DNA from: Clostridiales bacterium
Lineage (GTDB): Bacteria; Bacillota; Clostridia; Oscillospirales; Oscillospiraceae
Direction: 5' to 3'
Length of the DNA: 64,000 nt
NCBI GenBank assembly: GCA_018374635.1
Contig: JAHAEW010000006.1
Span: 1-64,000, forward strand
Part shown: positions 1 to 6,170 of the stretch, one piece after another
Layout of the letters: the number at the start of each line of letters is the position of its first letter
Position numbering within the stretch: position 1 is the first letter of the stretch
The notes under the pieces: model-generated
Databases searched by the model: none
Seen by the model: the letters and a program-made list of their open reading frames with translations, nothing else
What the model was told of the DNA's origin: nothing
Translations under genes and position numbers: made by a program

Positions 1-653
1 TCCTCATAGCGGTGGACGATCTCAAAGATGCGCTCCCGGACCTCAGGCGTGGCGGCGCGGCGGGCCAGGATGTGCTCGGCGCCGATGAACTCGGTGGTCT
101 CGCTGAGGATGGAGGTACCGCCCTCCCGGACCATCAGGTCGGAGAGCTGGCCGATGAGCACGTTGGCGGCCAGGCCGCTGGTGGGATCGGAGCCGCCGCA
201 CTCGGTGCCCACGATGAGCTCGGAGAGGGGGAACTCCTCCTTCTGGAGCAGGGAGGCCTCCGCCACCATCTCCTTGGCGTAGCGCACCGCCTGGTCGATG
301 GCCTTCAGGGTGCCGCCGGCCTCCTGGATGATGACCTGCTTGAGGGGCTTGTTAGTCCGCTCCTGGATGGCCTTCACCACCAGGTCCATCTGGCAGTTCT
401 CGCAGCCCAGGGAGACCACCACCGTGCCGTAGACGTTGGGGTTGGCCGCGAAGCCGGCCATCACGTCCATGGTCAGCTGCTGGTCGGAGGCCACCTGAGA
501 GCAGCCGTTCTGGTTGTTGAAGGTGACCGAGCCCACCACCTGCTGGGCGATGATGCGGGTGGTGTCCGACGCGCAGACGCTGGCGGGCAGGATCAGGACC
601 TTGTTCCGGATGCCCACCCGGCCGTCGGAACGCTTATAACCGTAGAAATTCAT
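1..653 (-). CDS. UxaA-family altronate/galactarate-type dehydratase, large subunit (partial, runs off left edge)
   Basis: The 217 visible residues are the beginning of the large domain of UxaA/GarD sugar-acid dehydratases, which remove water from altronate or related aldonates to give 2-keto-3-deoxy acids. Family-like stretches are GYKRSDGRVGIRNKV near residue 5, NQNGCSQV near 45, SLGCENCQ near 80 and VGTECGGSD near 130; the conserved cysteines in them are typical of this iron-dependent family. The ATG at 653 has an AAGGAGG site 6-7 bases upstream. The gene follows the small-subunit gene by 19 bases on the same strand, so the two parts fused in E. coli UxaA are split here. The true substrate cannot be read from sequence. 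Confidence 0.85.
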   Translation of the reverse strand, partial: MNFYGYKRSDGRVGIRNKVLILPASVCASDTTRIIAQQVVGSVTFNNQNGCSQVASDQQLTMDVMAGFAANPNVYGTVVVSLGCENCQMDLVVKAIQERTNKPLKQVIIQEAGGTLKAIDQAVRYAKEMVAEASLLQKEEFPLSELIVGTECGGSDPTSGLAANVLIGQLSDLMVREGGTSILSETTEFIGAEHILARRAATPEVRERIFEIVHRYE

Positions 654-672
654 GCCTTTTTCCTCCTTTTCC

Positions 673-984
673 TTATGCCTCGGCTTCGAGGTCCTCGCGG
701 TGGCTCTCCACGTTGTGGACGTGGACATGCTCGCCGGCCTTGATGTCGCAGGAGGCAATGCCGATGTGCTCGCCGTACTTGCAGATGGGGGAACCCTTGG
801 AAATGTCGCGGACAGCCAGCTTGTGGTAGATGGTGATGTCCTGCCGGGCGGTGAGGCTCTTCTCCTCGCTCCCGCTGAGGTAGGTGACGGTGTCGCCGCT
901 CTGGATGGCCTCAATGGCCACGGCCACATTGTCCTTCGGATCAATGATCATTGCCTTCGGATCAATGATCATTGCATTACGCAT
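673..984 (-). CDS. UxaA-family dehydratase small subunit (SAF domain)
   Basis: This 103-residue protein matches the SAF domain that forms the N-terminal part of UxaA; when separate it is the small subunit of altronate-type dehydratases. The motif region TIYHKLAVRDI and the following KGSPICKYGEHIGIA are typical. The ATG at 984 has GGAGG five bases upstream. It sits directly before the large-subunit gene and they surely form one enzyme. An oddity is a perfect in-frame 21-bp tandem repeat (934-954 and 955-975) that doubles the heptapeptide AMIIDPK at residues 4-17, just before the conserved DNVAVAI start of the domain. The function call is strong; the substrate is inferred only from neighbours. 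Confidence 0.85.
   Translation of the reverse strand: MRNAMIIDPKAMIIDPKDNVAVAIEAIQSGDTVTYLSGSEEKSLTARQDITIYHKLAVRDISKGSPICKYGEHIGIASCDIKAGEHVHVHNVESHREDLEAEA
934..975. repeat. 21-bp in-frame tandem duplication inside the UxaA small-subunit gene
   Basis: Two exact adjacent copies of a 21-bp unit lie at 934-954 and 955-975. They add seven residues to the N terminus without breaking the frame. Each unit contains the palindrome TGATCA. Confidence 0.95.
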
Positions 985-1019
985 AGTAACCTCCAGGCGC
1001 TCAAGCGCATAAAATCAGA

Positions 1020-1086
1020 ATAAAAACTTCCCCTGCCGCATCTTTGCAGGTCTGCTGGAACCGGTTCAAAAGGCGGCAGGGGAATG
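1020..1086 (-). terminator. Intrinsic terminator or attenuator between the larA-like and uxaA-type genes
   Basis: A 12-bp perfect stem pairs 1028-1039 with 1073-1084, with a 33-nt loop that can itself fold around the GAACCGGTTC palindrome. Read on the minus strand, the stem is followed by GTTTTTATT. It lies inside what otherwise looks like one operon, so it may reduce expression of the downstream dehydratase genes. Confidence 0.6.
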
Positions 1087-1107
1087 GAAAGGGAGCCGCA
1101 GAATAAA

Positions 1108-2418
1108 TTACCAGAGATTTCCCTTCTCATCAAAGGGCCACGCTTCCGGTTCGCCCTCCAACTCCAGGTTTGGATGGGCCTTGACCTCGTCGATCAGCGC
1201 CTCGGAGACCCAGATATGGCCGATCTCCATCGTATTGGCGATGCGGACGATACGGGGATGCTCCTTGTCGATCTCGTTGCAGATCCGGACCGCCAGCCGG
1301 ATCGCGCCCTGATCGCTGTGGGAGAAGATGGGCATCTTTACCATGTTGACCAGAGTAGAGGTAAGGGCGTTGGGATAGGTAATATCCACATCCGTCTTAT
1401 CGATCAGACGCTTGGTCGTCACGTCGGCCACGCCGATCCCGTTTGCGTTGCCATGGCTCTCATCGGTCAGATCCAGAACCACCGTGCGCTGGGCGCAGAT
1501 GGGACCGGGTACCTCGTTGCGCTGCCGCCCCGGGCTGCCGAAGGTGCCGGAGACGTTGGGGTCCATGCCGTCGCCGGAGATGTTTTTGCCGAGACGGTCC
1601 ACCACCAGGACATCGGCCTTTTCGATCCAGAGACGGCCCATCATGCGGTTGGCCTCCTGAAGCAGGACGGGCTCCTGCTCCCAGATCTCCTGGGCGTCCA
1701 GCGCGGCGATCTTGTAGGTCTGGTCATAGGCGTTCTCAATGATGCCGACGCCGGCCAAAATGTTGGTGTGGTCAAACACCACACGGGCAAACTGAGGCAT
1801 AATGCGTCCCATGTTCTGGAAACCGGACTCATGGACCGACTCCGCGCCGTGCTGCTTGCCCATGCCGATCACGGCCATTTTCAGCAGGCCGCTCTCGTAG
1901 GGACCGCGGAACGAGGTGTGGGGCTTGATCCGGCCGCAGAGGATGACGCCGTCCGCCTCATGGGCATATTTATCGCTGTAAACGGGCTTTCCCTCCACGG
2001 TATCGCCCAGGTAGACCGTCTCCATGGTCGCACGGATGGGGCAGCCCATCGTCTCCTCCGTCACATGATAGCTGCGCAGAACCTCCAGCTGACCCTCGGG
2101 GGTAGCGCCGCCATGGCTGCCCATGGCAGGGAAGACGAAGGGATTCGCGCCGCACTCCTTCACAAAGTCGACGATGGCGCGGACAATGATGGCAATATTG
2201 GCGATGCCGCGGCTGCCGCAGGTGATGGCGACAGACATGCCGGGGCGGATCTGGCTGCGGATATTCTCCCGCTCCAGCTGGGCGTGGACCACCGCGGGGA
2301 GTTCCTCCGGTTCAAAGTGGGTAGGATCAAATTTTTGGTGGACGCGCACCATTTTGGGAAGGGAGACACTCTGGCAGAGCTGCTCCACAACACTGTTTGG
2401 ACTGCTTTCAAAGGCCAT
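1108..2418 (-). CDS. LarA-like nickel-dependent hydroxyacid racemase/epimerase family protein (DUF2088)
   Basis: This 436-residue protein belongs to the lactate-racemase (LarA) superfamily, whose members use a nickel-pincer nucleotide to racemise or epimerise 2-hydroxy acids. Landmarks are SVAITCGSRGI near 62-72 (in the place of the usual DxTR segment), GSHGGATPEG at 100-109, IKPHTSF at 164-170 and GLLKM...GKQHGA at 177-192. By resemblance, Lys180 would carry the cofactor and His190 would bind nickel; this is inference. The ATG at 2418 is preceded by AGAAAGGAG. It lies 83 bases downstream of the GntP permease gene and upstream of the dehydratase pair, which favours an aldonate such as gluconate as substrate over lactate. 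The cofactor genes larB, larC and larE are not in the window. Confidence 0.75.
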   Translation of the reverse strand: MAFESSPNSVVEQLCQSVSLPKMVRVHQKFDPTHFEPEELPAVVHAQLERENIRSQIRPGMSVAITCGSRGIANIAIIVRAIVDFVKECGANPFVFPAMGSHGGATPEGQLEVLRSYHVTEETMGCPIRATMETVYLGDTVEGKPVYSDKYAHEADGVILCGRIKPHTSFRGPYESGLLKMAVIGMGKQHGAESVHESGFQNMGRIMPQFARVVFDHTNILAGVGIIENAYDQTYKIAALDAQEIWEQEPVLLQEANRMMGRLWIEKADVLVVDRLGKNISGDGMDPNVSGTFGSPGRQRNEVPGPICAQRTVVLDLTDESHGNANGIGVADVTTKRLIDKTDVDITYPNALTSTLVNMVKMPIFSHSDQGAIRLAVRICNEIDKEHPRIVRIANTMEIGHIWVSEALIDEVKAHPNLELEGEPEAWPFDEKGNLW

Positions 2419-2457
2419 GATAAAACTCCTTTCTAAATCATGGAGGGGGACGGGCAG

Positions 2458-2489
2458 ATTCGGCCACCTCCAAAGAGAGGTGGCCGAAT
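2458..2489. terminator. Intergenic 13-bp hairpin between gntP-like and larA-like genes
   Basis: Perfect inverted repeat 2458-2470 / 2477-2489 with a six-base loop. There is no T-run after it on the minus strand, so it is more likely an mRNA-stabilising or processing hairpin within the operon than a full terminator. Confidence 0.5.
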
Positions 2490-2501
2490 GGAGGTAAATG
2501 A

Positions 2502-3869
2502 TTATACCATGGGGAACAGAAGAGCGCCCACAATGGCGGCAATCAGGGTAAACACGGTCACGGTGAAGATAGGCCAGGTGTAAGTCTTCAGACCGCCGGT
2601 GACGGTGAAGCCAGACAGGTTGGTGCAGACCCAGAAGCCGGAGTCGTTGACGTGGCCGATGGAAATGCCGCCGGCCAGACAGGCCATGGCGATCCACACG
2701 GGATGCACGGGCACGGAGGGGACAATGGTGGACATGATGGTCATGGAGGTGATACCGGCAACGGTACCGGAGCCCTGAGCCACACGGAAGATAAAGCCGA
2801 TGAAGTAAGCAAAGAGCAGCACGCTCACCACGGAGCCGGTGCCGATGTTCAGGGCGCTGATGAGGGCGTCGCCGATGTTGGTGGCGGCGATCACGCTGCC
2901 GAAGGAGCCGCCGGCGCCGGTAATGGCCAGCGCCACGCCGGCGGTGCCAAGAGCATTGCTGGCAGAGGCCTCAGCCTTCTTGCGGCCGATGTACTTCCAG
3001 GCCACGACGTAGGCCACCAGAACGGCCATGAGCAGGGTGAAGATCTTATTGCTCAGCAGGTAAACAACCAGGGAATCGGAAGGAGTGCCGGTAGCCTGAA
3101 GCACAGAGCTGATCAGGATGAGCACAACGGGCAGCAGCAGGGGGACCATGGACAGAGCGAAGGAGGGCTGGGGCAGATCCTTGCGGTTGGCCTCGTGCTC
3201 CGAGAGGTTCTTGAGCACGTCCACCTCATGGTTGACGTCCTTCTCCTCATTGAAGAGACCGGCATCCAGAGCCTTGGTGGTGACGAGCATGGAGGGGATC
3301 AGCACGATGGCGCCCACGATCAGGCCGACCACCAGCTGGGTGCCCAGGCTGTAGCCCAGCAGGTCAGGAGCGGCCAGAGGGTTGGGCGTGGGGGGGATGT
3401 AGGTCTGGGCGATCACGTCGCCGATGATGAGAGCGGTGCTGACGTAAGCCATGGGCTTATTGATCTCCTTGGCAACAGCAATGCCGATGGGGATCAGGAT
3501 GATAAAGGTGATATCAAAGAACACGGGAATGGCGAGCAGGAAGCCGGCGCCAGCCAGAGCCCACATGACAAACTTGGAGGGAACGGCATGGACCAGGGTG
3601 GTGGCGATTTTCTGGGCCATACCGGTGTCGCTCATCAGCTGGCCCAGCAGGACGCCCAGGCCGATGGGAAGGCCGATGCTGGTCATCATGCTGCCGAAGC
3701 CGGAAGCAATGGTATCCATAGTGGTGAGAACGCCGAGTCCACAGGAAATGCCCATGTAGGCGCTGGCGATGACCAGGCTGACCATGGGATTGAGCTTGGG
3801 GATGAGAATCAGGCCAATGATCAGCGCAATGGAGATGGCCAGATTCACAACTAACATAGTGCTATTCAT
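2502..3869 (-). CDS. GntP-family gluconate/aldonate:H+ symporter
   Basis: The protein has 455 residues and about 12 hydrophobic segments, the usual GntP size. Family features include the N-terminal MVSLVIASAYMGISCGLG, a GSMMTSIGLPIGLGVLLGQ stretch near 80, the central charged loop (residues 215-245) and the C-terminal HVNDSGFWV region, which is strongly conserved in GntP proteins. It acts in the cytoplasmic membrane, importing gluconate or similar sugar acids with protons. The ATG at 3869 has an AGAGGAGAG site. It is the first gene of the minus-strand operon and has a good sigma-70 type promoter divergent from the regulator at 4131, which probably controls it. Confidence 0.9.
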   Translation of the reverse strand: MNSTMLVVNLAISIALIIGLILIPKLNPMVSLVIASAYMGISCGLGVLTTMDTIASGFGSMMTSIGLPIGLGVLLGQLMSDTGMAQKIATTLVHAVPSKFVMWALAGAGFLLAIPVFFDITFIILIPIGIAVAKEINKPMAYVSTALIIGDVIAQTYIPPTPNPLAAPDLLGYSLGTQLVVGLIVGAIVLIPSMLVTTKALDAGLFNEEKDVNHEVDVLKNLSEHEANRKDLPQPSFALSMVPLLLPVVLILISSVLQATGTPSDSLVVYLLSNKIFTLLMAVLVAYVVAWKYIGRKKAEASASNALGTAGVALAITGAGGSFGSVIAATNIGDALISALNIGTGSVVSVLLFAYFIGFIFRVAQGSGTVAGITSMTIMSTIVPSVPVHPVWIAMACLAGGISIGHVNDSGFWVCTNLSGFTVTGGLKTYTWPIFTVTVFTLIAAIVGALLFPMV

Positions 3870-3988
3870 TTACTTCTCTCCTCTTTGTAATAATAATGGG
3901 TGCTTAGTCGGTCAAAAAGGCGATCCCCTCCTTAGTATCCAGTCCCAACTGTGGAGGTGTGGAAAATCTCAACAGTTTGTTCCTGTCC

Positions 3989-4017
3989 ATTGTAACGAAA
4001 ACTGTCTATTTTTGCAA
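3989..4017 (-). promoter_or_regulatory. Sigma-70 type promoter of the gntP-like operon
   Basis: On the minus strand, TTGCAA (4012-4017) is separated by 17 bases from TACAAT (3989-3994). This predicts a start near 3983 and a leader of about 114 nt. No -24/-12 sigma-54 signature was found on this strand, which fits the missing GAFTGA loop in the adjacent regulator. Confidence 0.7.
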
Positions 4018-4032
4018 TTCCTATTTGAGTGG

Positions 4033-4118
4033 TTTTCTGTTTCTTTTTGAAACATAAAATAAAATATTGTCTATATTTTATTTGCGTAGTAAAATTGATT
4101 TCAAAAAGAAACAGAAAA
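4033..4118. promoter_or_regulatory. Regulator promoter with nested inverted repeats (20-bp outer, 11-bp inner)
   Basis: An exact 20-bp inverted repeat occupies 4033-4052 and 4099-4118; each arm contains a GTTTC-N5-GAAA type core. Inside lies a second exact 11-bp inverted repeat, 4057-4067 and 4073-4083. A promoter TTGTCT (4067-4072), 17 bases, TAAAAT (4090-4095) sits between the outer arms, so one arm is far upstream and the other covers the transcription start and ends at the ribosome site. This suits autoregulation by looping, or an mRNA hairpin near the start. Confidence 0.7.
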
Positions 4119-4130
4119 GGGGAGATGATA

Positions 4131-5924
4131 ATGGAACAGAATGTGCGGATACTCGGAATCGTACCCTACGAGGGCATGAAGACGCTCCTGTACAGCCTGG
4201 CCGAGGAGTACCCGCAGGTGAGTATGAATGTATTTGTGGGAAATATGGAAAAAGGCGAGGAGATCGCCGAGCACTACTTTCATACGGACTATGATGTGAT
4301 CCTCTCCAGAGGCGGCACGGCCAAGATGCTCCAAGGAAAAGGTCTGCCCGTCGTAGAGGTGGAGATCTCGCTCTATGACGTCTTCTGCGCGCTGCGCCTT
4401 TCCAACGGCATCTGGGGGAAAGTGGCCATGGTGGCCTACGCCAACATTACCATCAGCGCAAAGGTCCTGTGCGACCTGCTCAACTACCATGTGGATATTT
4501 TTACCGTGGAATCCCTGGAGGCCCTGGAGCCCAAGCTGCGGGAATTGCAGACGGAGCGGTATGACACCGTTTTGTGCGACATGACGGCCAGCATCATTGC
4601 CCGGCGGCTGGGATTCAACGCGATCCTGATCACGTCCGGGGTCGAAAGCCTGCGAAAAGCATTGGAGCAGACCCTGAGCCTTTGCCGGAGGCATGAGCGC
4701 CTGCGGCAGGAAAACAACTTTTTTCGGGCGATCCTGCGGGGACAGGTGGGGAAGATCGCCGTGCTGGAGAATCAGAGCGGCGAGGTGTTCTTCTCCAACA
4801 TGGAGCATCTGACGCCCGAACTGCTGGAAGTACTGCGGGGAGCCCTCCTTACGCCCGGCATGGAAGAGGAGCGGGGACTGACAAAGCAGCTCAACGCCAT
4901 GCGCTACACGATCCAGGCCAGACGGGTGCTCTTTGGAAACAGAGGCTATACGGCCTTTTTTGTGGAAGAGCACCGCATCCCTCTGGGAGCCGCGCAGATC
5001 GGGATCTCCTATCTCTCGCGGCAGGAGGCGGAGGAGGCCATCGCCGAGCGCATGCAGTGCCTGCCCGGGCATGAGCTGCGGGAGCAGATCCGGCACTTTG
5101 CCGGGAATACGGCGCCGCTGGTCCTCTGCGGCGAAGATGGGACCGGAAAAGAGACCGTCGTGCACCTTTTGTATGTACAGGGCCCCTTTCGGGGGAGCGC
5201 ACTGGTGTCCATCCACTGCGGCCTGCTCCACGAAAAGGGATGGAATTTCCTTCTGGAGCATCACAACTCCCCGCTGCTGGACACGGGGCATGTGATCCAC
5301 ATGTCACACGTGCAGGCCCTCGCCCCCGAGCGGAGGGATCAGCTCATCGGCGTGCTGCGGGAGACCGACGTGTGCCGGCGCAACCATGTCATCATCTCCT
5401 GCCTCTCGCAGGAGGGAGAACAGGTCTCCGCGGAGGGGGCGCAGTGGCTCAACGGGCTGGGGGCCCTCTCCCTGTACCTTCCCCCCCTGCGCAGGATGCG
5501 CGGGGAGATCCCCACCATGCTGCATCTGATCCTGGGGCGGCTCAACGCAAACGCGCCCCACCCCATCCTGGGGGCGGAAGAACGGGCGATCGAACTGCTC
5601 CAGGAATTCCACTGGCCCCACAATTACACCCAGTTCCAGCGGATCGTGGAGGAGGCGGCCACCACCGCGCCGGGACAGACCATCACAGCCGAGGATATCC
5701 GGCGCGTTCTGCAGAAAGAGCGGTATGAGTGTGTGCTCTCGCCCGCCACAAAGGGGATCTGTGCGCCCCTGGACCTGAACCGCCCGCTGGCCGAGATCGA
5801 GCAGGACATCGTGTTCCGCGTCCTGGAGGAGCTGGACGGGAATCAGACCGCCGCGGCCAAACGCCTGGGCATCAGCCGCACGACCCTCTGGCGTCTGACC
5901 CGCACAGCCGGGGCCGAGCGGTAA
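4131..5924 (+). CDS. PrpR_N-domain regulator with degenerate sigma-54 activator domain and Fis-type HTH
   Basis: This 597-residue protein starts with a PrpR_N-like sensor (residues about 5-175, with SRGGTAKML near 59), followed by a linker, an AAA region and a C-terminal Fis-type HTH (570-593, NQTAAAKRLGISRTTLWRL). The Walker A GEDGTGKE is kept at about 334-341 and LPPLRRMRGEIP at 449-460, but the GAFTGA loop that contacts sigma-54 is absent and Walker B is not recognisable. It therefore probably acts without sigma-54, as a repressor or sigma-70 activator. ATG at 4131 is preferred over 4125 because AAGGGGAG ends six bases before it. The divergent gntP operon is the likely target and a sugar acid the likely ligand. 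Confidence 0.8.
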   Translation: MEQNVRILGIVPYEGMKTLLYSLAEEYPQVSMNVFVGNMEKGEEIAEHYFHTDYDVILSRGGTAKMLQGKGLPVVEVEISLYDVFCALRLSNGIWGKVAMVAYANITISAKVLCDLLNYHVDIFTVESLEALEPKLRELQTERYDTVLCDMTASIIARRLGFNAILITSGVESLRKALEQTLSLCRRHERLRQENNFFRAILRGQVGKIAVLENQSGEVFFSNMEHLTPELLEVLRGALLTPGMEEERGLTKQLNAMRYTIQARRVLFGNRGYTAFFVEEHRIPLGAAQIGISYLSRQEAEEAIAERMQCLPGHELREQIRHFAGNTAPLVLCGEDGTGKETVVHLLYVQGPFRGSALVSIHCGLLHEKGWNFLLEHHNSPLLDTGHVIHMSHVQALAPERRDQLIGVLRETDVCRRNHVIISCLSQEGEQVSAEGAQWLNGLGALSLYLPPLRRMRGEIPTMLHLILGRLNANAPHPILGAEERAIELLQEFHWPHNYTQFQRIVEEAATTAPGQTITAEDIRRVLQKERYECVLSPATKGICAPLDLNRPLAEIEQDIVFRVLEELDGNQTAAAKRLGISRTTLWRLTRTAGAER

Positions 5925-5948
5925 CATTATTATATTATAATTATATAT

Positions 5949-5976
5949 GTAGGGGCCGGCGTCCCCGACGGCCCGC
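5949..5976. repeat. REP-like GC-rich palindrome
   Basis: A GC-rich hairpin (GGGGCCGGC / GACGGCCC, six-base loop region) begins with GTAGGGG in an otherwise AT-rich intergenic stretch (5925-5950). It is followed by a second short palindrome, GGGGCCCC, at 5996-6003 in a GC-rich run to about 6020. It resembles the short intergenic palindromes common in Oscillospiraceae; that family assignment is from memory and not tested. Confidence 0.4.
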
Positions 5977-6078
5977 ATCGAGGTGGGGCCCCATAGGGCG
6001 GAAGGACAGGGCGCGGGAGGAAACAAAACCGAATTCTGCTAGAAAGATTACGCTTGTGTTACGGATGCGGGAAATCTA

Positions 6079-6107
6079 TTGACCTTTTTTTGTTTGCCAT
6101 GTATAGT
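6079..6107 (+). promoter_or_regulatory. Promoter of the SLH surface-protein gene
   Basis: TTGACC (6079-6084), a 17-base spacer and TATAGT (6102-6107) make a strong sigma-70 type promoter. The leader of about 60 nt holds a GGAGAG/CTCTCC hairpin near 6122-6139 and then AAAAGGAGG before the start, suggesting a stable, well-translated mRNA. Confidence 0.75.
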
Positions 6108-6170
6108 ATGGATGAACCCAAGGGAGAGCATCGCCTCTCCGAGGGAAAATGTTAAAAGGAGGAACTCCAT

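Noticed and set aside
12..743. Long plus-strand frames opposite the dehydratase and many other GC-rich genes
   Set aside because: They are antisense shadows with repetitive His, Gly and Asp content and no ribosome sites.
3870..4130. Sigma-54 (-24/-12) promoter between gntP and the regulator
   Set aside because: No TGGCAC-N5-TTGC pattern on either strand, while clear sigma-70 type boxes exist for both genes.
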